Translations under genes and position numbers: made by a program
Assembly (NCBI GenBank): GCA_963697345.1
Contig: CAVONS010000007.1
Coordinates: forward strand, 434,001 to 498,000
Reading direction: 5' to 3'
DNA from: Prado023 sp963697345
GTDB lineage: Bacteria; Actinomycetota; Actinomycetes; S36-B12; CAIYMF01
DNA length: 64,000 nt
Shown: positions 36,066 to 45,330 of the stretch, piece after piece
Position numbering within the stretch: position 1 is the stretch's first letter
How the letters are laid out: every line of letters starts with the position of its first letter
The notes under the pieces: generated by a model
Seen by the model: only the letters and a program-made list of their open reading frames with translations
Told to the model about the DNA's origin: nothing
Database searches by the model: none

Positions 36066-37663
36066 GCGCCGATCTCCTCGAGCTTCTTGGTGGCCCGGAA
36101 CGAGACCGCCGAGATTGTCCCAACGACCAGGAAGATCACGAGGCTGATGGCCGAGGCCAGGCCCAGTTGCTGGTTCGTCTGGTTGAAGGCCTTTCGGTAC
36201 GTCCAGTTGATCAGCAGGTCTGTCTGACCGCCCTCATTGAGTTGGCCCGGGAAGGGCCCACCTCCTGTGAGGTATTCGATCAGGCTGAAGTTGTTGAAGT
36301 TGAAGGCGAAGGATGCGATCAGCAGGGGAGCAACGGAGATCATCAGCAGCGGCAGCACCACGGTGCGGAAGGCGTGTGCGCCGCTGGCTCCGTCGACGAA
36401 GGCCGCCTCCTTGAGATCGCCGGGGATGGCCGTGAGTGCTCCGGTGCAGACCAGCAGGAAGTACGGGTAGGCGATCCAGAGGTTGACGAAGAGCACGGAC
36501 AACCGGGCGAGCCAGGGGTCACCGAGCCAGTTCGTATTGCCCGGCAGCATCTGGTTGATGATGCCGAAGTCGACGTTCAGCATGCCCTTCCACAGGATCG
36601 CGGTCAGGAAGATCGGCAGCGCGTAGGGGAGGATCAGCAGCACGCGGTAGTACTTCTGGCCCTTCATGCGACGGTCACTCATCACGATTGCCAGGAGCAG
36701 GCCGAGGGCGAACGTCATGAAGACAGTCAGGAAGGCGAAGGCGAAGGTCCATGCCGTGATCGGCAGGAAGTTGTTGCGGATGGTCGGGTCGGTCAACAGC
36801 GAGGTGTAGTTCTTGAACCCGACTCCGACGATCCAGCCGGGCTGGAGGACCACGCCGTCGGCCGATTCGAAGTTCCCGGTGGCAGGGTTCGCCGGATACG
36901 CCACACCGGTGTTGGTGTCGTTCATCGTGTTCGTGTCCGGGTCGTAGACGAACCCCGACTTGAACTCCTTGGCTTCGAAGATGCTCGACGACTTGAGGAA
37001 CGTCCCCGCCTCCGGGTTCAACGGGACCCGCAACTCGCCCCATTGCTCCGTGAAGTCCGGATCGTTGGACAGCGTGCCCAGGTTCAACGACTCGTATCCG
37101 TTGACCCCGGTGACCTTGGTTCCGTCAGTCTGCAGATCGGTGGGTGGTACTGCCTCGAGGCTTTCCGGCGTGCCGATGAAGGTCTGGCCCGGGAACTGCG
37201 TGCCGTCGGGGAAGGTGACCAGCATCGAGACCGTGCCGCCCTTCTCGATGGGCACGACCGGGTACTCCGCGGAGTCCGGTACCGGCTGCTCCTCGCGTGA
37301 GAGGAGCGCAGAGATCGCATCGTCCTGGTCGCCCAGGTGGCCGGTGCCGTAATTGGTGAACGAGGAGTACCCGGTCAGGACCATCGTGAAGAGCTGGTAG
37401 ACCAGCAGGAACATGAGCCCCGGGAGCAGGTACTTCATGGGCAGCCCCCTGGTGAAGTACACCAGGTTGACTGCGATGAGGGCGAAGATGAAGAACCCGA
37501 TCCCAAGCCGCCACCCGTCGGTGATGCACTGGATCAGGGCGAAGACCAACAACGCGTCGACCATGCCCACGAGGATCAGCTTGACGGCCAGGCCACCAGC
37601 GGTGACGGTGCTGGACTTCTTGCGTACTTCCTCGTCCGGTGCGGACTTCGTGGCTGTGCTCAT
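36062..37663 (-). CDS. malF: Maltose-type ABC permease MalF
   Basis: The 533-residue permease has the large periplasmic P2 insertion (roughly residues 95-255, with SMLVTFPDGTQFPGQTFIGT and GWIVGVGFKNYTSLLTDPTI) that marks MalF. Other sugar permeases lack it, so a maltose or maltodextrin role is likely. The EAA loop is KEAAFVDGASGAHAFRTVVL. The ATG at 37663 is chosen; an ATG five codons upstream abuts GAAGGG too closely to use it. MalG follows with a four-base overlap. Confidence 0.92.
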   Translation of the reverse strand: MSTATKSAPDEEVRKKSSTVTAGGLAVKLILVGMVDALLVFALIQCITDGWRLGIGFFIFALIAVNLVYFTRGLPMKYLLPGLMFLLVYQLFTMVLTGYSSFTNYGTGHLGDQDDAISALLSREEQPVPDSAEYPVVPIEKGGTVSMLVTFPDGTQFPGQTFIGTPESLEAVPPTDLQTDGTKVTGVNGYESLNLGTLSNDPDFTEQWGELRVPLNPEAGTFLKSSSIFEAKEFKSGFVYDPDTNTMNDTNTGVAYPANPATGNFESADGVVLQPGWIVGVGFKNYTSLLTDPTIRNNFLPITAWTFAFAFLTVFMTFALGLLLAIVMSDRRMKGQKYYRVLLILPYALPIFLTAILWKGMLNVDFGIINQMLPGNTNWLGDPWLARLSVLFVNLWIAYPYFLLVCTGALTAIPGDLKEAAFVDGASGAHAFRTVVLPLLMISVAPLLIASFAFNFNNFSLIEYLTGGGPFPGQLNEGGQTDLLINWTYRKAFNQTNQQLGLASAISLVIFLVVGTISAVSFRATKKLEEIGA

Positions 37664-37699
37664 GATCGGGTTCTTCATCCCTTCGTGATCAGGTGGTGA

Positions 37700-38953
37700 T
37701 CAGCTGCCCGCTGCGGCGATCGCCGCGTTGATGGCATCGCCAGCCTCGGTCATGGTCTTGGTCGGGTCCTCACCCGATGCGACCTTGAACTCGGCCAGGC
37801 CGAGGGACTCCCAGACAGAGCCCATCTCGGGGACGGACGGCTGGGGGATGCCCTGCAGGCCGTACTCGATGAACCCGGCGACGATCGGGTCAGCAGACAC
37901 CTTGTTGGCGGACTCGGTCCACGCCGGCGGGCGCGGATCGGCTGCGTACATGGCGTCCATGAACTCGGTCGTCATCACGTAGTCGTTGAGGAACGTCTGC
38001 GCGATCAGGGCGTTGGCCGCCTTGGTGGGGATGAACATCGTCTGCACACCGATGAACGCCGACGAGGTCGACGCACCGTCCGGCACCGGGCAGATCACGG
38101 TGTCGGGGATGGCAGCCACAGCGTCGGGCACGTTCCACGGACCGGTGATGAACCAGGCCGAGTCTCCGGCGTTGTAGGACTCCTTGGCGATGTCGCCGGT
38201 GACTGAAGCCTTGATCAGCTTCTTGTCCGCCATCTCCTGCAGGCTCTCGGCCGCAGTGATGGAGCCGGCCTGGCCGACGCCCATGTCATCGACGTTCGTC
38301 GAGCCATCAGCGTTCTCGCCGAAGATGTAGCCACCGTTGGCGCTGTACAGCGGGTACCAGTGGTAGGCGTCACCCATGTCACCGATCTGCAGGGCAAGGG
38401 GCAACGAGGCCTTCTTGTCCTTGAGCAACTGCTCGCCCTGGGAGATCAAGTCGTCCAAGGTCGCCGGGCATTCAGGGGACAGCTCCGGGTTGGTCAGCAG
38501 GGCGACGTTCTCCACGGCGTAGGGGACGCCGTAGCTCTTGCCGTCGTAGGCAACAGCCTTGACCGCGACCTCGCTGAAGCTCGCGGAGTTCGAACCCAGG
38601 TCGAACGGCGTCACGACGCCGTTGGTGACCAGCTCGCCGAGCCAGTCGTGGGCGCCGATGAACAGGTCGGGCACGTCTCCGGTCTGGTTGCCCTGGACAA
38701 CCTTGGCGCGGATCTCGCCGAAGTCGATCTGGACGACGTCACAGGTGATGCCGTTGGCCTCGGCGAACGCGTCGCACTCAGCCTTGATGGGTGCGGTCCG
38801 GACCTCGTCGGCCCAGATCGTGAAGGTGCCCGAACCGGCTGCAGGTGCCGCGCTCGAGGCAGTGTCGGTCGTCTCTCCATCGCTGCTGCTGCAAGCGGCA
38901 AGCAGGAGGGCGAGGCTAGCTGCGGTAGCCCCGATCTTGGTGGTGCGGCGCAT
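37700..38953 (-). CDS. Maltose/maltodextrin-binding lipoprotein (MalE-like)
   Basis: The 417-residue solute-binding protein has a lipoprotein signal MRRTTKIGATAASLALLLAA followed by the lipobox Cys at 21. Family 1 features are TFTIWADEVRTAPIKAECDA, DVPDLFIGAHDWLGELV, YGVPYAVENVALLTNPEL and AWFITGPWNVPD. A GGAG site precedes the ATG. The upstream gap (38954-39121) holds an AT-rich stretch TGTTATGAGATTGTTATACG at 39059-39078 and a GAGCGCTC palindrome at 39041-39048, possible promoter and LacI-type operator elements. Confidence 0.92.
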   Translation of the reverse strand: MRRTTKIGATAASLALLLAACSSSDGETTDTASSAAPAAGSGTFTIWADEVRTAPIKAECDAFAEANGITCDVVQIDFGEIRAKVVQGNQTGDVPDLFIGAHDWLGELVTNGVVTPFDLGSNSASFSEVAVKAVAYDGKSYGVPYAVENVALLTNPELSPECPATLDDLISQGEQLLKDKKASLPLALQIGDMGDAYHWYPLYSANGGYIFGENADGSTNVDDMGVGQAGSITAAESLQEMADKKLIKASVTGDIAKESYNAGDSAWFITGPWNVPDAVAAIPDTVICPVPDGASTSSAFIGVQTMFIPTKAANALIAQTFLNDYVMTTEFMDAMYAADPRPPAWTESANKVSADPIVAGFIEYGLQGIPQPSVPEMGSVWESLGLAEFKVASGEDPTKTMTEAGDAINAAIAAAGS

Positions 38954-39121
38954 GAATGCTCCGTTTCTGGTGAGTGGGATGCGGGCCTCACGCCCGCTGG
39001 GCCTAGCATGCACCGTCCGCTCAATCCGCGCCCCGCGCGAGAGCGCTCCCCGGCCCTGTTATGAGATTGTTATACGCGCAGTCTCTTGGGCGGGCAGGTG
39101 TGAAGCAACGCAGGGAGGCAC

Positions 39122-40399
39122 TCAGCCTGCGTCGATGGCCGCCTGGATCTCGCGGCCGGCGGCCCTCATGGTCTTCGCCGGATCCTTTCCGGACATCACC
39201 TCAAGTTGGGCCCGGCTCAGGACTGGCCACACGATCGCCATCTGCGCGAGGTTGGGCATCGGGGCCGAGGCGTCGGCGTACGCACCGAAGCCCGCGATGA
39301 CGGGGTCGGTCGCGGCCAGCTCGTAGGACGCGTTCCAGGCTGGGCCGAGTCCGCCGGGTGAGGCCAAGGCGCTCATCACCTCGGTGGTCATGGCAGTGGT
39401 GCTCAGGTACTGGGCCGCACCGATGGCATTGCGCGCGAAGGCGGACTGCAGCAGCCCCTGGGAGGTGACCATGGCCTGACTCCGGGAGGCAAGGACGTCG
39501 TCGAATCCGGGGACAGGCTCGACGACGAAGGGCACTCCCGACTGGCGAACGGGGTCGATGCTCCACGGGCCGGAGATCAAGTACGGCGACGTGCCGGAGG
39601 TGAAGGCTGTCAGGGCGCTGTCGGTAGTCGTCTTCGGGTCCAGGGCACCTTGCTCGGCCAGGGCGGCCAACTGCTTGGCTGCCTCGACGCTGCCCGGTTG
39701 GCCCACTTCGAGTTCTTCGGCCGAGTAGCCACCCTGGGCGTCCTGCCCGAAGATCGCGCCACCACCGGCGCTGTACATCGGGTACCAGTGATAGGCATCG
39801 CCCTGCCGCCCGACCGGAAGTGCGATCGGCAGCACCTTCTTGTTCTTGCCCTGCAGGGCAAGGCCAGTGCGAGCCATGGCCTCGATGGAGTTTGGCGACT
39901 TCGGCGCGAGGTCCGTGTTGCGCAGCAGGGCCAGGTTCTCGGTGGCGAAGGGCACGCCGAAGGTCCTGCCCTCGTAGAGGAAGCCCTTGAGGGCCACAGG
40001 TCGGAAGCTGTCGGTGCTGGTGCCGATGTCGACCGGGGCCAGCAGGCCGGAGTCGACCAGTGCCCCCACCCAGTCGCTCTGTCCGACGAAGAGGTCGGGC
40101 CCCTGACCCTGGGGGGCCAGACGAGTGATGTCATCGCGGATCTTGGTCAGGTCGGTGCCGACGGTCTGGACGAGGACCTCGACCCCAGTCGCATCCTGGT
40201 GGGGCCCGGCGCTGGCCTGCAGCGCAGGCGCGTGGGCCGGATCTGACCAGATGAGGATCGAGGACGTGGCACTGGCCGACGCGCTGGGGGTGTCGGTGAC
40301 GCTGGGGGATGGCGTAGCCACGTCACTGGCCGAGCCGCACGCGGCCAGGAGCAGGGCCGTCGTCCCTGCCGCCACGAGTGTCGCAGTCCTGCGCATCAT
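39122..40399 (-). CDS. Second MalE-like sugar-binding lipoprotein (paralogue)
   Basis: The 425-residue protein has a signal MMRRTATLVAAGTTALLLAA, then a lipobox Cys. It parallels the next gene block by block: DLFVGQSDWVGALVDSGLLA, FGVPFATENLALLRNTDLAP, DAYHWYPMYSAGGGAIFGQD and YLISGPWSIDP. This argues for tandem duplication followed by divergence. The maltose operon therefore offers two binding proteins to one permease. ATG at 40399 is chosen; GTG at 40408 and ATG at 40396 are alternatives. It is separated from the first binding-protein gene by 168 bp that may hold a second promoter. Confidence 0.88.
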   Translation of the reverse strand: MMRRTATLVAAGTTALLLAACGSASDVATPSPSVTDTPSASASATSSILIWSDPAHAPALQASAGPHQDATGVEVLVQTVGTDLTKIRDDITRLAPQGQGPDLFVGQSDWVGALVDSGLLAPVDIGTSTDSFRPVALKGFLYEGRTFGVPFATENLALLRNTDLAPKSPNSIEAMARTGLALQGKNKKVLPIALPVGRQGDAYHWYPMYSAGGGAIFGQDAQGGYSAEELEVGQPGSVEAAKQLAALAEQGALDPKTTTDSALTAFTSGTSPYLISGPWSIDPVRQSGVPFVVEPVPGFDDVLASRSQAMVTSQGLLQSAFARNAIGAAQYLSTTAMTTEVMSALASPGGLGPAWNASYELAATDPVIAGFGAYADASAPMPNLAQMAIVWPVLSRAQLEVMSGKDPAKTMRAAGREIQAAIDAG

Positions 40400-40563
40400 G
40401 CTGCCCACCGTCCTACCCGCCCCGCCCGGTCCCGGGCACGTCTCGCATCATGCCGCGCGAGCGGGGGTAAGGCCAGAGTCTGGCTCACGTGTTCAGCAGC
40501 CATCCGACTTCGTCGTCGCGGCCACGGGCCCTTGGCGGCGCTCCAGGCCCACAGACCGCGAGG

Positions 40564-41802
40564 CTACGCGCAGGCGTGATTGTGGTCGAGACCGTTGAGC
40601 AGGTACTGCGTGACCGTGACCCGCCCTCCGGTCAGGGGTTCCGTGGAACAGTTCGCCTGGGCTCCCGCCAGACTGGTCGCTCCCGCGATCCAGCTCGGCA
40701 GGCCGTTGAGAATGCTTGCCGCGGGAGGGATCGTGGGGGAGATGACCGGACCGGTGCTACCCACGATCTGCGTCCATTGATATGTGGTCGAGTAGATCCC
40801 CACGCCCGCGGCGCCCAAGACCTCAGTGAAGTAGTGGGCCATGCCCTCGAGGTCGGCCCGGTTGGCAGTCGGGCTGCCCTTCCAGCTGTTCTCGGTCTCG
40901 ACATCGAGCCACCAGAAGTAGCTGGCCGGGTCAACCACGCCACGTATGGTCGCGTCGTCGTATGCCTTGGCGTATCCGTAGATGTAGGCACAGGCCGCGT
41001 CCTCGTCGCCGGCACAGGTGCCATACGGATTGGGGACCGGCGTGAGCGAACCGTCCGGGTACACATTCGATGTCGGCCACCACGATCCGAGCAGTCCGGG
41101 GTTGGCGGTATTGACGTAGAGGGCGGCTCGGGGCTGGCTGGTCGTCCCTGACGAGGTGTGTGCCCAGGCCAGCTGCGCTGCGAGGCACGGGTTTGTGTTG
41201 TTGGCCAGCCCGTTGTTCACGCCCACGATGGCGAACGCCTGCCCCGTCGGCAGCGTCGCGGCGCATTGGGGCCAGGACACGTCAAAGCCGATTGAGGGAG
41301 CCTGCGGGGGCACGACCACCGGTGTTACCGGGGTGGTGATCACGGGGGCTGTGGCCGGCGGCGCACTCGGAATGGTCTGCGGCGGCGCGGCAGGCGGCGT
41401 TGTCGGCAGGTTGACGGGAAGCGGGACCGGTTGGGAGATGACCCACCTGCCGGCGCGCAGCTTTGACGAACCTCTCGCGCGGACCTTGATCGATCTCGCT
41501 CCGGCTGGGAGGGCTGTTCGGGCGGTGCCCTGTCGCACCTTCCGGACCACGAGGCGCTTCTTGACCTTCGCCGTGCTGAACCGGATCCTCACCTTCTTGG
41601 CGTTCGTGGTCACGTTCACGCGCACCTTGCCGTTGGCCTGGGTTCGGTGAACTGCGACGACTGAGGCGGCTGGCTTGGCGGCACCGGCAACGAGGCTTGA
41701 GATGCTCGTGGTGGATGCGGGCGGCGGGGTCTGGGTTGCTCCCCTTGCGGCCGCAGGCGCCGCTGGTGCCGCCAGGGCGAGGGTAGCGGCGAGCATCGCC
41801 AC
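40564..41802 (-). CDS. Secreted GH25-like/DUF1906-type protein
   Basis: The 412-residue protein has an Ala-rich signal sequence (LAATLALAAPAAPAAARG). A basic beta-rich region of VRVNVTTNAKKVRIRFSTAK type (about 55-125), a Pro/Thr linker (130-170) and a C-terminal barrel-like domain follow. That domain starts IGFDVSWPQCAATLPTGQAF and includes RAALYVNTANPGLLGSWW and YFWWLDVETENSWKGS, which resembles GH25 lysozyme-like and DUF1906 domains. The Asp in FDVSW and the DVE triplet could be catalytic. A cell-wall target is inference. The start is uncertain: GTG at 41802 or ATG two codons later. Confidence 0.75.
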   Translation of the reverse strand: MAMLAATLALAAPAAPAAARGATQTPPPASTTSISSLVAGAAKPAASVVAVHRTQANGKVRVNVTTNAKKVRIRFSTAKVKKRLVVRKVRQGTARTALPAGARSIKVRARGSSKLRAGRWVISQPVPLPVNLPTTPPAAPPQTIPSAPPATAPVITTPVTPVVVPPQAPSIGFDVSWPQCAATLPTGQAFAIVGVNNGLANNTNPCLAAQLAWAHTSSGTTSQPRAALYVNTANPGLLGSWWPTSNVYPDGSLTPVPNPYGTCAGDEDAACAYIYGYAKAYDDATIRGVVDPASYFWWLDVETENSWKGSPTANRADLEGMAHYFTEVLGAAGVGIYSTTYQWTQIVGSTGPVISPTIPPAASILNGLPSWIAGATSLAGAQANCSTEPLTGGRVTVTQYLLNGLDHNHACA

Positions 41803-42047
41803 CGAAACAGATGGAATGCGAATATCAACCCCGTCGCGGTCTGACGATCGTCGGGTGCTCTCGTTCGCGAACCGACGCTGGTGCCATGGTACGCGTGCCG
41901 GAGGGACAGGCCCGCCGATGCCGGTATTCTTGGCTCGCGGTTCCGGCAGTGGGCATGTGAGTGGTTCGCACGCCTGGCAGGTCGGAGCCGTCCCTGCTGC
42001 CTCATCGAAGGGGGTCCACGACCCTCCGGCTGTGACGATCAGGGTCT

Positions 42048-42120
42048 GCCGGCGTGGCGCAATTGGCAGCGCACCTGTCTTGTAAACAGGGGGTTCCCGG
42101 TTCGAGTCCGGGCGTCGGCT
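42048..42120 (+). tRNA. tRNA-Thr (anticodon TGT)
   Basis: The 73-nt sequence folds into a cloverleaf. Acceptor arms are GCCGGCG and CGTCGGC with one G-T pair, and the anticodon stem CCTGT/ACAGG encloses loop CTTGTAA (anticodon TGT). The T-arm is CCGGGTTCGAGTCCGGG-like. No CCA is encoded. It marks the change from compact core to sparser accessory sequence. Confidence 0.95.
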
Positions 42121-42130
42121 CTGTATCGTC

Positions 42131-42166
42131 GCAGGTCAGGGGGCGGTTAGGGGGTACCTGACCTGC
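42131..42166. repeat. Inverted repeat just downstream of tRNA-Thr
   Basis: GCAGGTCAGG and CCTGACCTGC form a perfect 10-bp inverted repeat around a 16-base G-rich spacer, 10 bp after the tRNA. It is probably the tRNA terminator. Its position at a tRNA 3' end also allows a former integration site. The remaining sequence up to 42419 shows no gene. Confidence 0.6.
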
Positions 42167-42419
42167 CCCTGCGTGGGTGCGATTTGTAACTACGTTGTCA
42201 CTACGTCACCTCGTGGTGCGGAGTTGGGCGGAACTGCATGGACGTGCTGGACGGGTGGCGACGGTGTGGGTCCGGCGTGCCGGATGGCGGTGGGTCCGAG
42301 CACCGGGCGCGCGGCAACCTACCCCTCTGAGTCCTTCGCGGCGATGTGACGCATCGGGCGCCGCGACACCGGGACGGCACGCGGCTAGGACGTGAGTGCA
42401 TGCTGAGGTTGCCAGCGGG

Positions 42420-43061
42420 TCACCGGACGAGGCCGACGACATCCCAGTCGCGCGAGTGCTCCCGGTACGTGGCACGCAACCCCTCCGCCGCGGCGACTCC
42501 GATCATGGAGTCGGGCGGATGGATGTAGGTCCGGAACCCGTTGCCCCTGATCCGGCGCAGCGCATTGTCCGACCAGTTGACAGTCCGGTTCAGGTGGCTG
42601 GCAGGAGGGTAGCTGAATACGAGCAGCCGCGTGGCGTGCCGAGCTGCGGCGCTCAGGAGCCGCTCGTAGTCCGGGTAGCAGCAGACGACGCGGTGCAAGA
42701 CCACGATGTCGGCCGGCTCGGCTCCCTCCGGTTCAGCGGCTATGTCCAGACAGCGGCGGTCCACGCGGTCGCCCATGCCCGAGCTCGCCAGCAGCCGCTC
42801 CGCCTCGGCCTCGTACTCGGTGGACAGCTCGAGGTTGGTCACCCGGGCCGCTCCACGACGCAGGAGCTCCACGTGGATGTGCCCCACGCCCCCGCCGATC
42901 TCCAGGACAGAGGCGCCGTGGAGGTCGTTGTCGGTCGCGAACTGCACCATCCACTGGGCCGCGGGGGTCAAGCCGCGCTTGCGGTACCGCTTCGCAGTGC
43001 GTCGGGCGAACCGTTCCGAGAAGACGGAGCGGTAGTCCTCAGGATCGCAGCAGTCGGCCAC
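42420..43061 (-). CDS. Class I SAM-dependent methyltransferase
   Basis: The 213-residue protein starts at GTG (reading MADCCDPEDYRSVFSERFAR). It has the SAM-binding motif I in GASVLEIGGGVGHIHVELL, the acidic post-motif TNLELSTEYEAEAERLL, and PADIVVLHRVVCCYPDYERL. These resemble actinobacterial homologues of the Mg-protoporphyrin methyltransferase-like group. The frame stays open for another 138 codons upstream, but that part has no family resemblance, so the shorter start is preferred. CATACT lies 6 bases before it. The substrate is unknown. Confidence 0.8.
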   Translation of the reverse strand: MADCCDPEDYRSVFSERFARRTAKRYRKRGLTPAAQWMVQFATDNDLHGASVLEIGGGVGHIHVELLRRGAARVTNLELSTEYEAEAERLLASSGMGDRVDRRCLDIAAEPEGAEPADIVVLHRVVCCYPDYERLLSAAARHATRLLVFSYPPASHLNRTVNWSDNALRRIRGNGFRTYIHPPDSMIGVAAAEGLRATYREHSRDWDVVGLVR

Positions 43062-43493
43062 GCGGCCAGTATGTCGGTAGCGAACCGCCCTTGCCGTCGA
43101 CGAGCGTGTGGTGGGCTCCCACTCTCCCTGAGCAGCTCGTCGGCCACATGGCGACGTCAGGGATACCTGGACAGCTAGGCCTGCGCCAGCGAGTTCCGAC
43201 CGGGCACGGTTGTGCAGTTCCAAGCCCGACACGTGATCGATATCTGGGTCGGCGAACAGTGAACCCCAACCCGGGGTTTCCGTGCTCGACAGGACCGCGC
43301 GGGCAAGCTCTTCTGCCGTACGCGAACCTGCCGACCGCCCGGTTGAACCCGACCATCGACGTAGTTCCCGTCGGGGTCGACGCCGGCCTGTACGTGGGTC
43401 GACCGTGGCCGTGGGCCCCGCGATGCGTTGCTCCCCTATCACGCGCGTGGGGCCTTCCGAATCCGCGCTCCTCACGCTTGCTCCTGCGGGGAT
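43062..43493. other. Gene-poor stretch upstream of the methyltransferase
   Basis: About 430 bp with open frames on both strands but no recognisable protein. The minus-strand extension of the methyltransferase frame contains LHNRARSEL-like text that I cannot place in a family. Decayed coding sequence is possible. Confidence 0.5.
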
Positions 43494-44450
43494 CTAGAGT
43501 CCGAGCGCTTCGGTGAAGATCTCCTTGCTGAGGGTCGTCGGCGGGTCCTGATGACCTCCCTCGAAGGTGGTCAGCTCCACGTCATAGCCGGCATCGGACA
43601 GAGCTGCCTCGAAATCGACCGAGTTGGTCAGCGGGATCATCGAATCGGCAGTGCCGTGGACCAAGCGAACCTTCAGCGCCGGGTCGAGGTCGACCGCGCT
43701 GGCCAGGAACTGCTGCAACTCCGGATCGAACTCCTGTTGGTAGGCACGGCCGAACAACCCGTCGATGACCGGCACGTACAGGTCGTACGCCCCGGCCCCG
43801 CCGACCAGGGCATCGACGTGGGTGGACCCGTCGGGGATCACGCACTGGAGCTGCCGCGGCGGGCCACCGGCACTGGTGGCGAACTGGTCCCACGCCCGCT
43901 CGAGCGTGGCACCGAACAACGCGACGTGGGCCGCCACACCACCCCCCTCGCTGAACCCTCCGGCGACCACGACCGGGTCAGCACTTCCCAGCTCGGCTGC
44001 CCGCGCACGGGCGAACAAGATCGCGCAGGCATACGCCTCGGCCTGCGCACGGATGTGCGCACCGTGGTCGCGCAGATGCGGAATGTCCTCACCGGCGACC
44101 TCCTCGGGATCCGGGAGCCCGGTCTGGCCGAGCACCGCGAACGCCCCCTCCTGCGCTATCGACTCGGCGAAGTCCTCCCACGGCTCGATCACGATCGGGG
44201 CACCACCCGGGTCAGCCGGCACGTACAGGTCAAGCGTCATCGGCATGCCGTTGAAGGTCGCGTACTCGACACCCCGCTCGACGACAACCTGCGCCGGTTG
44301 GCCTTCCGGGGACGAGACCACATCTTCCGCGATCTGGCCATCACCACCGCAGGCGGCCACCACCACCATCAGGCCGGCCCAGACCACCACGGCCAACCGA
44401 CGTATCCCGGCCCGCCCACGGTGCGGAGCCGTTGGGACCTGGACGCTCAT
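43494..44450 (-). CDS. Secreted lipoprotein alpha/beta-hydrolase
   Basis: The 318-residue protein has an N-terminal basic and hydrophobic signal (RRLAVVVWAGLMVVVAACGG) with the lipobox Cys in VVAAC. The mature part opens GVEYATFNGMPMTLDLYVPA, a typical esterase/dienelactone-hydrolase-like start. The nucleophile elbow is VVVAGGFSEGGGVAAHVALF. LVHGTADSMIPLTNSVDFEA supplies the catalytic Asp, and FEGGHQDPPTTL the His. An exported esterase or lipase is likely; the substrate is unknown. Confidence 0.85.
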   Translation of the reverse strand: MSVQVPTAPHRGRAGIRRLAVVVWAGLMVVVAACGGDGQIAEDVVSSPEGQPAQVVVERGVEYATFNGMPMTLDLYVPADPGGAPIVIEPWEDFAESIAQEGAFAVLGQTGLPDPEEVAGEDIPHLRDHGAHIRAQAEAYACAILFARARAAELGSADPVVVAGGFSEGGGVAAHVALFGATLERAWDQFATSAGGPPRQLQCVIPDGSTHVDALVGGAGAYDLYVPVIDGLFGRAYQQEFDPELQQFLASAVDLDPALKVRLVHGTADSMIPLTNSVDFEAALSDAGYDVELTTFEGGHQDPPTTLSKEIFTEALGL

Positions 44451-44790
44451 CAGGCACCTCCCTCACCGAAGGCCCAACGTCGTCGGAAGCCCCAGCGACG
44501 CTCGACCGGCCTGCGGGAAACGGCCCCGTCCGGGCGACCACGACCAAGTCGTGGGCCATCACCCTCACCTCCATGATCGCCCCGCCACACCACGCCACGT
44601 CAGAGAAGGAGGTCCCAAAGATCGCAGTGCCCCGCCCCCGCGAGCGGCCCCGGCCCGAAGCCCCAACCCAACCCGGAACGACACCGTGGCCCGCCGATGT
44701 CCCCACGAGCCTCAGCCACCCACAGGGGGCGCTCGAGCGCCTGCTGTCATGCGGCGGTTGTGAAGGTACTGACGCGCCCAAGGTGGGCCG
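44451..44790. other. Gene-poor stretch before the truncated metallopeptidase
   Basis: About 340 bp. A plus-strand frame runs through it into the metallopeptidase fragment, but its Pro/Thr/Ser/Arg-rich translation has none of the family's N-terminal features. I see no independent gene. Confidence 0.5.
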
Positions 44791-45007
44791 GAAGCTCCTG
44801 GGGCTCTACCAGTGGGTGCCGTTGACGCGTCGATCGACGTTCTACGCCGGCGCCCTGCCTGACCGGATCACGATCTACTGTCATGCCATCTGCTCGGCGT
44901 GCGACAGCGAGTCCGAGGTCGTTGAGCAGGTTCGGCGGACGGTCGTCCACGAGTTGGGTCATCACTTCGGGATCGGTGACGCGCGGCTACGTGAGCTCGG
45001 ATGGTGA
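44791..45007 (+). pseudogene. Truncated zincin metallopeptidase (PF06262 family) remnant
   Basis: The C-terminal 71 residues are well preserved: KLLGLYQWVPLTRRSTFYAG, LPDRITIYCHAICSACDSES, then the HExxH zinc site in TVVHELGHHFGIGDARLREL followed by GW-stop. Full-length actinobacterial members have about 45 further N-terminal residues (acidic helix and a DNVAVVVED-like strand), which are absent here. The upstream frame is unrelated. This is probably a 5'-truncated gene; expression from a new start cannot be excluded. Confidence 0.7.
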
Positions 45008-45330
45008 GTCAGTAGGCGGACTTCGCAGATCGGCGATCAACTCGCATGGGACTGCCCCACATCGCCGCGCAGCGTGCACATGGGGCCGGTCGCCGAACCG
45101 CCCACGAGGACCAGGATGCGGTGGGTCGGGCCCCAGGCTCGCCCTGCTACCAGCGATCCGAGGGGTCCAGACGGAGCCGCAGCGTTTCGCCGCCAGTCGC
45201 GGTCAGCGGCGCGGCGTCACTGACGCCTGTCGGGCACCTTGCGGGAGACATCGCAGGGCACGGCCAGGGTCCTTGGGCCCTTCCACCTGCCCGGATCCTC
45301 GTGCGAGTGTGAGAAGAAGAGGTGCGTACC
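45008..45330. other. Gene-poor stretch
   Basis: About 320 bp with no ORF I can support on either strand. The last 15 bases contain the GAGAAGAAGAGG ribosome binding site of the following gene. Confidence 0.5.

Noticed and set aside
39041..39048. GAGCGCTC palindrome as a firm LacI-family operator
   Set aside because: Only 8 bp, in a GC-rich region, with no LacI gene nearby; mentioned only as a possibility.
43062..43475. N-terminal extension of the methyltransferase to 351 residues
   Set aside because: The added part is Arg-rich and unlike any methyltransferase, while the GTG at 43061 matches the start of known homologues.
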